DNA from: Candidatus Sulfuritelmatomonas gaucii
GTDB taxonomy: Bacteria > Acidobacteriota > Terriglobia > Terriglobales > Acidobacteriaceae
DNA: 54,829 bases
Assembly: GCA_900290245.1 (NCBI GenBank)
Contig: OKRB01000095.1
Span: forward strand, 1 to 54,829
Direction of reading: 5' to 3'
Of this stretch, positions 8,579 to 17,130 are shown one piece after another. Position numbers and translations under genes: made by a program. The notes under the pieces are model-generated. The model had not been told where the DNA came from. It saw only the letters and a list, made by a program, of their open reading frames with translations, and did not search any database. Each line of letters opens with the position of its first letter. Position 1 is the first letter of the stretch.

Positions 8579-9529
8579 TCAAGCCCTCGAGAGCAGTCGG
8601 GTATCGCGAATGAGCGCCAAAAGACGTTCGGGATTGCGGGCGTTCTTCTGCGCCTCATTCTCGGCTTCGGCGGCGAGCGCATCCAGATAATCTTCTGCCT
8701 CGGGTAGCGCCGCCACCAGTTTCGAAGTGAGTGCGGCGCGGTTAGACGGGCTGGAGTTGCGAAACATGAACGCAGCTTCAGGGTCGCGCATGGCAACGGC
8801 CACAGGCAGGGTAAGTATGGCGTCTTCGATGTCTCTCGCTGAGCCGCCGCCCAGAGCCGTGGTGCCGCGCACATCGGCTACATCGTCACAACCGTGATAG
8901 AGCATTCCCAGCAGCCGGCCGAATCTTCTGAGGCGGTCATCGCGCGTTCCTGCGCGAGCGCAAATCTCGAACATCGATCCCGTGTCTTCACCCGCGATCC
9001 CTCGCCAGTCCTCGGTGCCCAGCGGTTGCCGGCGCAGCCGCCATTGCAGGCACTCGGCAACGCCAAGCCTCTGCATCAACTCCGCGAGCAAATGGACCGA
9101 ATACGGATCATCGGCAACCAGCCTTGAAGTCGTGGCCATTACGTATCCCGAGGCCATCAGGGCGGGCAGAAACCCAAAGCGGCAGTGCAGGGAAAGCAGG
9201 CCGCGACGATAGCGCGAACGGTCCAGAATGTCGTCGACAATCAGGCTGACGTTGTGCAGCAGTTCTACGCCGGCAACGCAGTGAAGCACATCCCGGGGCA
9301 CCGGGTCGTCGCTCATGGCGCGCCAGCAGGCAAATGCCGTCACGGGGCGAAAGTATTTGGCCCGCCCCGAGAGCTGGCATTCGATCATGGGACGAACTTC
9401 AGGATCGGTCTGACTGACCCATGAGGCTAGAAAGGCGCGCAAGCGATCGAGATCGGGGACGAGCCCCAGCCGCTCCGGTAATTGCCAAACATGTTGTGTT
9501 TCTTCTTGCTCGGCGACCGCTGTGCCCAT
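8579..9529 (-). CDS. Polyprenyl diphosphate synthase (trans-type)
   Basis: 316 residues. The first Asp-rich motif, DDILDRSRYRRG, is at 99-110 and the second, DDVAD, at 215-219; together they bind the Mg-diphosphate of the allylic substrate. GRAKYFRP near residue 55 matches the isopentenyl-diphosphate binding site. The GK that often follows the second motif is missing (TTALGGG instead), so catalysis may differ from standard farnesyl or geranylgeranyl synthases. It is in the six-gene minus operon, 33 bases after the 213-residue unknown gene and one base before the geranylgeranyl-reductase-like gene. Chain length cannot be read from sequence by eye. Confidence 0.87.
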   Translation of the reverse strand: MGTAVAEQEETQHVWQLPERLGLVPDLDRLRAFLASWVSQTDPEVRPMIECQLSGRAKYFRPVTAFACWRAMSDDPVPRDVLHCVAGVELLHNVSLIVDDILDRSRYRRGLLSLHCRFGFLPALMASGYVMATTSRLVADDPYSVHLLAELMQRLGVAECLQWRLRRQPLGTEDWRGIAGEDTGSMFEICARAGTRDDRLRRFGRLLGMLYHGCDDVADVRGTTALGGGSARDIEDAILTLPVAVAMRDPEAAFMFRNSSPSNRAALTSKLVAALPEAEDYLDALAAEAENEAQKNARNPERLLALIRDTRLLSRA

Positions 9530-9562
9530 GAGTTCTTACTCCGAAGAATGACGCCGCCGGCT

Positions 9563-10204
9563 CTACGGGCGCGATGCGGATTTTGCTGTTGCCCTGCGAC
9601 GAGGCCGCGAGGGTTTGGTTTTCTTACCGGAATCGGCAGCGACAACTGCGGTGATCCGTTGGCGGCCTTGAACCTGCTGCGCACCGGGAATGCGGCGGAG
9701 CACCAGCGGAACTGAGGCGCCAGGGATTCCCTTCACTCGAATTTCGCCGGTGTATTTCTCTCCCGTCACGAACTTCGCCGTGATGGGTGCGCCGATCCGC
9801 GCCACGACTTTTTGTCCGGGAGCCAGCACAATCTTCTTTTTGTCGAGTTGCAGCGTCGATTTCAGTTTTCGCCCGCTCGGCGTCAACAGCGGCGTGATTT
9901 CCACGCTGGCTGATATCTCGTGCGGCAGATGGTTCTCAAGCAGAAAGAGGGCCGTTGGCTTGCTGCCGGCTGCGCCTTCCAGAAGAATCGCCGATGGCGC
10001 TGGCTGCGGTTGCGGAGGCGGCGCGAGCTGTTTCTGCTGCGCGGTATTTCCGGCAGCAGCGACGGGTCGGTCTCCGCCTCCGGACAAGGTTGTGAAGGCT
10101 GCCCCGGCAACGGAATTGGCCACCTTGGTGGCGAGCGCGACACATCGCAGGTTGGCTTCAAGCGCCTGCCCCATCATCTTGCCAAGGGAAGACCCTTCCG
10201 TCAT
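9563..10204 (-). CDS. Unknown operon protein with helical start and basic tail
   Basis: 213 residues from the ATG at 10202-10204, which overlaps the preceding stop (ATGA). GGAGCAGG upstream supports this start over a longer frame. Residues ~8-40 form a small-residue-rich helix (ALEANLRCVALATKVANSV), then a Pro/Gln linker, then a beta-sandwich-like part (~75-180, with ALFLLENHLPHEISASVEI and KVVARIGAPITAKF). The last ~25 residues are basic (KKTKPSRPRRRATAKS). No family recognised. The helix plus basic tail recalls surface proteins of lipid inclusions; this is inference from layout. Confidence 0.75.
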   Translation of the reverse strand: MTEGSSLGKMMGQALEANLRCVALATKVANSVAGAAFTTLSGGGDRPVAAAGNTAQQKQLAPPPQPQPAPSAILLEGAAGSKPTALFLLENHLPHEISASVEITPLLTPSGRKLKSTLQLDKKKIVLAPGQKVVARIGAPITAKFVTGEKYTGEIRVKGIPGASVPLVLRRIPGAQQVQGRQRITAVVAADSGKKTKPSRPRRRATAKSASRP

Positions 10205-10827
10205 TGCCTGCTCCTGTCCTGCTGTGGAAGGCAAGGATGCGAACAATAGAAATGGTCGTACCAGTGGTGGAGATTCTCCGGCCCATCTTTCACAGAGACT
10301 TCCTCATCGGTGTCGGCCGAGATCGTTCCCAGCTTAACGATCCAGCGCTGGAAATGCAGGCGGCAACCTTGGATCCAGAGAAGAATCTCAGTTCCGGGAT
10401 TCGCGGTCGTGCCGGCGGGGATCGTGTAAGTAATGGTGACCTCGGTGCGCGCCATCGCCGCGAGGCTCACCACCGTAGATATCAGGCTGAGACCGGCCAT
10501 CGGTGTAGTCGTAAAGATCTTGATCGAACGCGTTGCCAGCGATTCGTTGGTGATCGTAAACGTCAGGCTGGCTTCGTCCGCGGCAACCCCGTAGCTTACG
10601 ACCTGGCGCAGCATGCGCGGCATCCAGCAGGGAGGAGGAATGTGGCAGGGGCCGCAGTTACCGCCGGGGCTTGCGTTCGCCGCCCAGTTCACTGCGCCAC
10701 CGAGAAATCCGGGGGTTCCCGAAGAAAGCAGGTTCAGTAAACTCGTGCTGACGTTCGCGCCGGCATCCAGCAGACACCCCGCAGCTTTAAACGCAGCGGT
10801 CACCGCAGTTTCAAGATTGTTGCCCAT
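10201..10827 (-). CDS. Unknown operon protein with Cys/Pro-rich motif
   Basis: 208 residues. An amphipathic N-terminus (TAVTAAFKAAGCLLDAGANV) is followed by a motif with closely spaced cysteines, NCGPCHIPPPCWMPRM (about residues 57-72), which could bind metal or form disulfides. Then come beta strands (LTFTITNESLATRSIKIFTT, RTEVTITYTIPAG) and a His/Cys-rich end, HHWYDHFYCSHPC. I do not recognise it. A GGAAGGA site precedes the ATG. The stop overlaps the next start by four bases, so the two products are probably made in a fixed ratio. Confidence 0.75.
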   Translation of the reverse strand: MGNNLETAVTAAFKAAGCLLDAGANVSTSLLNLLSSGTPGFLGGAVNWAANASPGGNCGPCHIPPPCWMPRMLRQVVSYGVAADEASLTFTITNESLATRSIKIFTTTPMAGLSLISTVVSLAAMARTEVTITYTIPAGTTANPGTEILLWIQGCRLHFQRWIVKLGTISADTDEEVSVKDGPENLHHWYDHFYCSHPCLPQQDRSRQ

Positions 10828-10847
10828 GATTCAAATCCTTCCGAAGG

Positions 10848-11534
10848 TTACGTCCCCTCAACTTGGATTCCCAAACCGGACTCACCGAGAAACCAGGCAC
10901 CGTAGTAAGTGCGACACGGCTTCACGCGATCGCTGAAATGCAGCTCGATCAACAACTCCCGAAACTCGCCGGGCGCCAGGTCCCCGGCACCCTCGCGCAC
11001 AGTGGCGCGGACAAGGCCGCCGTGTGATTCGGCAATTCCTTCTGCTGCGCGATCGAGCCTTCGCTGATCTGCCGGAGGCTGTTCAGTGAGTGCGTGGTAA
11101 ATGGCCACATCTACGCCCCGCGGTTCGAGGAGGCAGAAGGTGGACCGGCGCTCAATGGGAACTTTCACGTTGCCCTGGTTGAGCGCACTCACCTTGATCT
11201 CGAGCCGCTCGTCGGGGTGCGCCGTGAGCGAGAGCCACGGGGGATAGAACCGCATCTGCGGGCGCGCCTGCACTTCAATCTTGATCGGCATCTCGGAGCC
11301 ACCCAGTTCCAGCTTGCCGTCGTAATGTCCGGGACTGGTGGTCCTGGGAAGACGAAAACTAAGCAGCGTAACCGTGGGACTGGTCTCACGTATCGTTCTG
11401 ATCCGCAACGGCAACGGAGCGGCACCCGGAAAGAAGGCGAGCCCGGACTTCGGCACCTGGCCAAACTCGACCGAGGTCGCCGTCAGGCGGATCGGCGCCC
11501 CGCGGAAGTGGAGCGGCTTAGGCAGCGGGCTCAT
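10848..11534 (-). CDS. Unknown operon protein, predicted double beta-sandwich
   Basis: 228 residues, no signal peptide. The sequence alternates strands and turns, with an Ig-like look: LRIRTIRETSPTVTLLSFRL and, after residue 95, a second module beginning MRFYPPWLSLTAHPDERL. The C-terminal part has FRELLIELHFSDRVKPCRTY. The ATG overlaps the upstream stop (ATGA) and the next gene starts 20 bases downstream. No enzyme motif is visible, so a structural or binding role fits best. Family not recognised. Confidence 0.72.
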   Translation of the reverse strand: MSPLPKPLHFRGAPIRLTATSVEFGQVPKSGLAFFPGAAPLPLRIRTIRETSPTVTLLSFRLPRTTSPGHYDGKLELGGSEMPIKIEVQARPQMRFYPPWLSLTAHPDERLEIKVSALNQGNVKVPIERRSTFCLLEPRGVDVAIYHALTEQPPADQRRLDRAAEGIAESHGGLVRATVREGAGDLAPGEFRELLIELHFSDRVKPCRTYYGAWFLGESGLGIQVEGT

Positions 11535-11950
11535 GGCTTGGCTCTCTTTCGTGATCTGGCCGCAATCTTGGGTTCGGACTCCACGGGACTATTGGGCGGA
11601 GGAGAGGGCGGCGCAATGAATACCGCAGCCCCACACGGCTCGCAGAGATTAGGAACGTAGGGTTCCGTAATTACCTGCGCTTCACCGCAGAGGTGAATTG
11701 CCGCCAACTGGAATCCGAAAAGGGAGAATCCTGCGACAAAGTTCGCGGGAACGTGAGCACGAATCGACGGAATCTCAGTGATCTTAAGAGACAGAGTCAG
11801 CGGATTGATGGTGATGGGGTCGAGTCCAATCTGGATTTTCGGCAGGTTCGTGATATCCAGTTGGTAGGAACTGGGAATCCCGGCGAGCTCGACGGGACTG
11901 ACCAGATCCAGAGACATATCGACCGTGTAGTTGGAGGGGATGCCGCCCAC
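11531..11950 (-). CDS. First gene of isoprenoid operon, unknown beta-rich protein
   Basis: 139 residues from GTG 11950, with AAGGAGG six bases upstream. The first 85 residues are strand-forming with repeated IPS phrases (GGIPSNYTVDMSLDL, AGIPSSYQLDITNLP, TEIPSIRAHVPANF). There follow cysteines in LCGEAQ and NLCEPCG, a Pro-rich linker (APPSPPPNSP) and a basic end, ARSRKRAKP. Not recognised. As the first gene of the operon it overlaps the next by four bases. Together with the three following unknown genes it looks like a set of small structural proteins feeding into two isoprenoid enzymes. Confidence 0.72.
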   Translation of the reverse strand: MGGIPSNYTVDMSLDLVSPVELAGIPSSYQLDITNLPKIQIGLDPITINPLTLSLKITEIPSIRAHVPANFVAGFSLFGFQLAAIHLCGEAQVITEPYVPNLCEPCGAAVFIAPPSPPPNSPVESEPKIAARSRKRAKP

Positions 11951-12144
11951 AGTGTGCCTCCTTGATCCTGTTCGGATTCATGCAATTTGCAACTGTGCGG
12001 ATAGCCAACTTACTTGGTTGTTGAAAGATACCCTACTCTGACTCCCTCATGCAAGCACAAAACATTGGCCTGTCGCAGACAAAAGCCCGCACTACTACGC
12101 GTGACCGGGCTTGTGCCGGCGCGCCTGCGGACGGTCACTGGAAA

Positions 12145-13012
12145 TCAAAAGAGCGAGGGACGGGTCGATCCTCCAAGCAGAGATGTGTTCACGTTGGCAA
12201 TCGTGTGTGTGCCCTCGGGTCCACCCCACGCGAAGGCGAAAGACAGAGCTGGCAGGCCTCCAGCGCGCAGCGTAAGACCGACCGAGAAGCTGTGTGCAAG
12301 TTGATTGAAGTCGATGCCATTGCGAGCGAGCGCGACTTTGCCTTGATCGGCGGAGAAGGCGAAGCCGATAGGGCCCCAGATGGAGTGCTCGAAGGCTTCG
12401 CGCAGCAGCAGGGCGTTGGGAGCGCGAAAACGGTAGTCACTATAGCTGGAGAGCCAGGGGTTACCGTTGATGTCCGATCCGCCCAGGGTCGGCTGGAGGT
12501 AGAAGGGGACGACGCTGCCGGCCGAAGCGATGGACCGGTGATAAGCAGGCGCAGTTCGACAGAGCCTTCGCGGTTGCGCTGGATGGCGGAGCACTTGGTA
12601 GCGCCGAGGAAGGCGGCGCATTCGTCAGGACCATTGGTTGGATTGGGACCGTAGGAAGCGGCGTTGTGGTAAAGCGGGATGATGTGATCGAGGTCGAATG
12701 TGTAGCGGCGGAAGGGGTAGTGGCCGTCGGATGGGGCGATGTATTGCTGAAACTGCGCCAGGTAGTCGATCTGCAGGTGATCGTTGAAGAGCGTGGGCTC
12801 AATGCGTGCGCCTTCGCCGAGCTGCGCAAAGGGCGGCTGCGTTGCGAGGCCGGGGGCCATGGTTTCGGTGAAGACCGCTCGATGGATGGGCTGGATTCGG
12901 AGTGGTTTCCGCGCAGGTTGATAAAGCGCCCATTGATTTCGCCTAGGAGCGAAACATTCAGACTGTGCAGCACAGGCACTATTGCGTTGGCACCAGCGAT
13001 CGTTTCCGTCAT
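12145..13012 (-). pseudogene. Frameshifted BamA/D15-like outer-membrane barrel remnant
   Basis: Three overlapping minus frames join into one protein-like sequence. Frame one starts MTETIAGANAIVPVL near 13012; the reading moves to a second frame near 12880 (TLFNDHLQIDYLAQFQQYIA, RRYTFDLDHIIPLYHNA) and to a third near 12530 (YLQPTLGGSDINGNPWL, YRFRAPNALLLREAFEH, FAFSADQGKVAL). The last part matches the surface-antigen barrel of the BamA/TamA superfamily, where a GG-x-x-RG-like loop precedes a Y-R-F strand and an F-x-DxGKV strand. The start of the barrel is also missing. Two shifts plus truncation argue for a dead gene, though sequencing error cannot be excluded. Confidence 0.6.
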
Positions 13013-13372
13013 GCCGAAGACAGAGGCGTTGCTCTGGCATAAAACCGCCTATGTGCGCCTGTAATTTCTCCTGAGTAATTTAGACGATTCGACGTTCGGT
13101 ACAGGACACCAAAGTAAAGCCGGAGACTCAAAGAATGAGGTCACATTATCTCGAAAGCGCCTGATACGTTCGACCCTCTCCCAGAGCGCGTGGGGTTGCA
13201 CTACAAAGAGTCCCCGGGGGTTAGTGTCAGGGTCGTGTCAATCGATCATGGACTATGTGATAATTCGCTGACGGCCCTTCCAGGTTCTCCAAATAGCCAG
13301 CGGTTCGTTAGCCGATTCGAAGTTAGAAGTCTTGGGCCTGTTTGCCATTCTTGCCTTACTCCGAGAGGTCCG

Positions 13373-13969
13373 ATGAGCAACATTAACGGCAAGGTTTACG
13401 CTCTTAACGCCATCACGCCGATGAAGCCCTGGAAGACGTTGATTCTGCGCGCGGCATTCTTTGTGCTGGGACACGTCAAGCCATTACAGAACGACCTCAT
13501 CAACCTTTCCTTCATTGAGTTTGCCCGGTGGGTGATCATTCCCCGTCGTGCATTTCCCTGCCTAGGAAAAGGACAGTTGCCGGAAGAGCTGAAGTACGAC
13601 TATCTGCTATTCTTCAGCAACTTCAACGGCACATGGAACCAGTACATCGACGCCTTCTCCGCCGTGCTCAGCCGCGGACTCAATTTGATCTGGCGATGGA
13701 GTGAGAAGTTTCCCGGAGCGGTCCCGGTGACCCTATTCAAGGAATACATTGCGCGCGTCCAGTTCGACACGGATTATTACTACACCGCGTATCCTCACGC
13801 CACCGCCAACGATCTGAAGTCGGCGCATATTGTGCAGAGTTCTTTTGACAACCTTAGTGCCATTGCTACTCAATCTTCCCCTGAGCAGTTCGCCGCCGCC
13901 TATCTCCAGTTTGTGCTGCAAGTTCAGGCCCATCTCGGCGAAACCGGCGAAGCCCCGGCGGTCGGGTAA
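13373..13969 (+). CDS. Unknown protein, first of a tandem pair upstream of DyP
   Basis: 198 residues from ATG 13373 (GAGAGG six bases upstream); the frame extends back to 13190 without support. It opens NGKVYALNAITPMKPWKTL, and the middle has KYDYLLFFSNFNGTWNQYID, which align well with NGSVYGLTILSPI and KSKYLVFESNCDGDLDTYL of the next gene. The two are paralogues with weak identity. No motif tells the function. Seven bases separate it from the next gene, which overlaps the DyP gene, so a joint role with the peroxidase is likely. Confidence 0.78.
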   Translation: MSNINGKVYALNAITPMKPWKTLILRAAFFVLGHVKPLQNDLINLSFIEFARWVIIPRRAFPCLGKGQLPEELKYDYLLFFSNFNGTWNQYIDAFSAVLSRGLNLIWRWSEKFPGAVPVTLFKEYIARVQFDTDYYYTAYPHATANDLKSAHIVQSSFDNLSAIATQSSPEQFAAAYLQFVLQVQAHLGETGEAPAVG

Positions 13970-13976
13970 GGATTTT

Positions 13977-14615
13977 ATGCCCAATCAAAACGGCAGCGTA
14001 TACGGACTGACGATTCTCTCGCCGATCATCGATGATGGTCGCGCGACGCCCTCGCACGATCTACAGATTCGTGCGTACCTAGCCCAACTTTCCACCCGCG
14101 AGGGCAGTCCGTTTGCGGTAGCTCCGGGCACACATCTCGCACGATTGGTGGTGATGGATGATGTCATTTACGTGGGCATGCCGTCGTGCGAAGAGCATCT
14201 CAAGTCAAAATATCTTGTCTTTGAGTCAAACTGCGACGGCGACCTCGACACCTATCTCGCAGGCTTGGCGGATAGCATTCCCAAGCACCTGGATGCTATC
14301 TGGAGCCATTGCGTCGGCTACCCGACGCGGGGCGCAGCCGACCGCGACGCCTTCATTGCTTACATGAAATCTTGTCAGCTTGAATCCACCTTTTTCTTCG
14401 CTGCGGTTAACGACAAGTCAGTGCCGGCCACGCTGCGAGCGCTGCAGACTCAAACCGCTGTGGCTGACTTCATTACTGCTCACCAGGGAGCGGACCAGGT
14501 GACTCTGCAGCGCCACTTCATCGACTTCGCAGCGCAGCTCAAAACTCTGCCCACGCCGCCGGCTGGATCGATGGGGCCTCATCGGACTATCAAGACAGGT
14601 GGTCACAATGAGTAA
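13977..14615 (+). CDS. Unknown protein, second of a tandem pair coupled to DyP
   Basis: 212 residues from ATG 13977. Paralogue of the preceding gene, with the same order of blocks: an N-terminal VYGL strand, a predicted strand pair around LARLVVMDDVIYVGMP, a KYLVFESN segment, and a helical C-terminus. The stop (TAA at 14613) overlaps the DyP start by eight bases, which strongly ties its translation to the peroxidase. It could shape substrate access, deliver a cofactor, or supply substrate; none of this is shown by sequence. Confidence 0.78.
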   Translation: MPNQNGSVYGLTILSPIIDDGRATPSHDLQIRAYLAQLSTREGSPFAVAPGTHLARLVVMDDVIYVGMPSCEEHLKSKYLVFESNCDGDLDTYLAGLADSIPKHLDAIWSHCVGYPTRGAADRDAFIAYMKSCQLESTFFFAAVNDKSVPATLRALQTQTAVADFITAHQGADQVTLQRHFIDFAAQLKTLPTPPAGSMGPHRTIKTGGHNE

Positions 14616-15996
14616 ACTCAACGCCACCGACATTCAAGGATTCGTTCTGCGCGGATATAACCTGCCGGTGGCACGCTATCTCTTCCTGCGACTGGAAGAC
14701 GCGAAGAGGGCGCGAAACCTCGTTCGCCTCCTGCTCAATCAGATCACCACTGGCCAGCGCTGGGGTGGGGGCAAGCCGCAGAGGACCCTCAACATCGGTT
14801 TTACGTTCCATGGTCTCCAGCGTCTTGAACTCCCGCTGGCGACGCTGATTACGTTCCCTGTTGAATTTCAACAAGGCATGCGGCAGCGCGCCGAGCTTCT
14901 AGGCGACACCGGCGTCAACGCGCCCGACAACTGGGATTCGGTCTGGCGCGAAGAGCATGTCGACGTATGGTTGGGTATCAATGGCCAGACTGTCGAGGAA
15001 CTCGAAGCCTGCCAGGCGTCTGTTCAATCAGTCCTCGATGAGACCGGCGGAGCAGGTTTGCTGGGCATGCAATATGCCGCAGCCGAGGTCGTCAACGGCA
15101 AGCCTACGACGAGTGAGCATTTTGGCTTCACTGACGGCTTCGGCAATCCTGAGTACCTCGGCGTCGAGCGAAGCTCGCAGCCGGGACAGGGAAAGCTTCT
15201 CGATGACGGGAAGACATGGGCTCCCCTTGCTACCGGCGAACTCCTGCTCGGCTACGCGGACGAAGCGGGCGAACTCCCCGTCGCGCCCGTGCCCCACCTG
15301 CTCGCGGCCAACGGGACTTTCATGGTTTACCGCAAGCTTCATCAGAACCTGGCCACATTCCGGTCGTGGCTCGATCATCAATCAAAACTCTATGGCGGCG
15401 GCAAGGAGAAGCTTGCCGCAAAACTCATCGGGCGCTGGCGTGATGGAACGCCGATCGAACTTTCTCCTGAAAAGCCAGACCCGACTATCACACAGGATCC
15501 CAACCAAAGCACAAACTTCACCTATGGCGCCGATGCGGCTGGCACTCGCTGTCCTCTGGGCGCGCACATTCGTCGCGTTCATCCGCGAGATGCGTTTGGT
15601 TTCAATGGGCGGCTCATTAATCGGCGCCGCATTACGCGTCGCGGCCTGCCTTATGGGCACTTCGCCAGCAAAGATCAGCCGGTCGCAGATGCAGACGATC
15701 GCGGCGTGATCTTCATGGCACTGAACGCTAGCCTTTCCCGGCAGTTCGAGTTCGTACAGCAACAGTGGGTCCAGTACGGCAACGACTCGCATTTAGGCAA
15801 CGACAAAGACGGCCTGATGGGCAACCACGGAGGTCATGGACGTTTCGTTATCCAGGGCGATGCTACGCCGACAAACCCGCCCTTTGTCTGCAGTCACCTG
15901 CCGGATTTCGTTGAACTCCGTGGCGGTGACTATTTTTTCCTGCCGAGCATCACCGCTCTCGGCATGATCGCTCTCGGGCTGGTTGATCCTCGCTAA
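14608..15996 (+). CDS. Dyp-type haem peroxidase
   Basis: 462 residues from ATG 14608 (AGGTGG upstream). The family signature GFTDGFGNP (GxxDG, with the distal Asp) is at about residue 174. GAHIRRVHPRD near residue 320 supplies the likely proximal His and the distal Arg. DyP enzymes use hydrogen peroxide to oxidise dyes, aromatics and other bulky substrates. There is no Tat or Sec signal and no encapsulin-docking tail at the C-terminus (it ends MIALGLVDPR), so it appears cytosolic and free or bound to its neighbours. It is coupled to two upstream paralogues and followed after nine bases by a membrane TPR protein. Confidence 0.92.
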   Translation: MSKLNATDIQGFVLRGYNLPVARYLFLRLEDAKRARNLVRLLLNQITTGQRWGGGKPQRTLNIGFTFHGLQRLELPLATLITFPVEFQQGMRQRAELLGDTGVNAPDNWDSVWREEHVDVWLGINGQTVEELEACQASVQSVLDETGGAGLLGMQYAAAEVVNGKPTTSEHFGFTDGFGNPEYLGVERSSQPGQGKLLDDGKTWAPLATGELLLGYADEAGELPVAPVPHLLAANGTFMVYRKLHQNLATFRSWLDHQSKLYGGGKEKLAAKLIGRWRDGTPIELSPEKPDPTITQDPNQSTNFTYGADAAGTRCPLGAHIRRVHPRDAFGFNGRLINRRRITRRGLPYGHFASKDQPVADADDRGVIFMALNASLSRQFEFVQQQWVQYGNDSHLGNDKDGLMGNHGGHGRFVIQGDATPTNPPFVCSHLPDFVELRGGDYFFLPSITALGMIALGLVDPR

Positions 15997-16004
15997 AGCT
16001 CCCT

Positions 16005-17096
16005 ATGGCCAACGATACGCAACAATCCGGTCCCCGCATAAAACGAGCTTGGACTGTCATCCTGGCGTGGATAGGCGGCATCTCAGCGGTGCTGGCTTTC
16101 ATCGGAGCCGTGACAGGATTCTTCGGCAACATTCAGGCTCACTTCCACCACAACACTCAGCTTGACTCGCAAATGGCTGTTGCCCAGTCGCAGGCGCGCC
16201 AGGGGGATTATCAGGCATCGGTGCAGAGCTACGCCGACATCTTGAAAACCGAGCCCCTCTACCGGCCGGCGCTCGACCAGCAGCTGCAGTCCACGATGCT
16301 GTGGGTAGAGGACTACCACGTCTACCTGAAGCCGGAAGAGGATCCTGGTGCAGCCGTCGCCTCGCAGTTGGATCAGATCATCGCAATTCTCGACGCCGCG
16401 CTCGCCCGCACAAATGGTTCTGCGGCCGCTGATGTGCAGGCTCACCTGGGTTGGGCACACTGGCTGAACGAGCACGTTGCGAGGCGGGAGTTCCCGCCCA
16501 ACGCGGCTGCGGAACGGAACTTCCGCGCAGCCCTGGCGACTGATCCCTCAAACGTCTACGCGAATGCAATGCTCGGAAACTGGATAACACAAAACGGAGG
16601 AAGTCTGACCGAAGCGGTCCAACACTTTAACAGCGCCGTCGCAAGCGGGAAAGAGCGCTCATTCGTCAGAACATTGCAACTGGATGGTCTTAAGAATCGA
16701 AACGAATCGGGCGCCAGAGCGGCCCTGATGCAAGCCGTGAATGACATGCGCAAGAACAGCGAGCCTCTAAACGCGGAAGCCAAGCACAGGATCCTGGGCT
16801 TTTGCTGCGATCCCGGCGTGACCGATCACGCAGAACTCACCGAATCGCTCTCTGCGGTTTCCGCCGACGACACTTGGCAGACCTACCTGTGGCTTGACGA
16901 CCAGCAGAACTCGGGGGAGGATGCGAAGTACCAACACCTGATTCACGACTTCATCGAGGCCAACATCGCAGAGATATCCGGAGACAAGCAGAAGTCGTTA
17001 AGCGAGTATCGGGCTTTGCACGACGAGCTAAAGAATCAAGGAAGCACCTTGGCGGATTCGGTGGACCAGGCAATAGCGAGACTATCGCAACGCTAG
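16005..17096 (+). CDS. Membrane-anchored TPR protein
   Basis: 363 residues. One membrane segment at ~18-40 (VILAWIGGISAVLAFIGAV), then helix-turn-helix repeats of TPR type over residues 55-350 (for example MAVAQSQARQGDYQASVQSY, AAERNFRAALATDPSNVYAN, GSLTEAVQHFNSAVASGKER). TPR arrays bind partner proteins. Its place directly after the DyP gene and 34 bases before a DUF2235 hydrolase suggests a scaffold for this enzyme set. No enzymatic motif. Confidence 0.8.
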   Translation: MANDTQQSGPRIKRAWTVILAWIGGISAVLAFIGAVTGFFGNIQAHFHHNTQLDSQMAVAQSQARQGDYQASVQSYADILKTEPLYRPALDQQLQSTMLWVEDYHVYLKPEEDPGAAVASQLDQIIAILDAALARTNGSAAADVQAHLGWAHWLNEHVARREFPPNAAAERNFRAALATDPSNVYANAMLGNWITQNGGSLTEAVQHFNSAVASGKERSFVRTLQLDGLKNRNESGARAALMQAVNDMRKNSEPLNAEAKHRILGFCCDPGVTDHAELTESLSAVSADDTWQTYLWLDDQQNSGEDAKYQHLIHDFIEANIAEISGDKQKSLSEYRALHDELKNQGSTLADSVDQAIARLSQR

Positions 17097-17130
17097 TGAG
17101 GTGAGCATTGCGACGACACGGAGGGGAATC

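Noticed and set aside
9690..10337. 215-codon plus frame across the isoprenoid operon
   Set aside because: Crosses two coupled minus genes; Ser/Arg/Pro-rich translation without features.
6973..15996. Possible encapsulin system (prenyl synthase and DyP are both known cargo types)
   Set aside because: No HK97-like shell protein is visible and the DyP has no docking tail. A shell gene elsewhere in the genome cannot be excluded.
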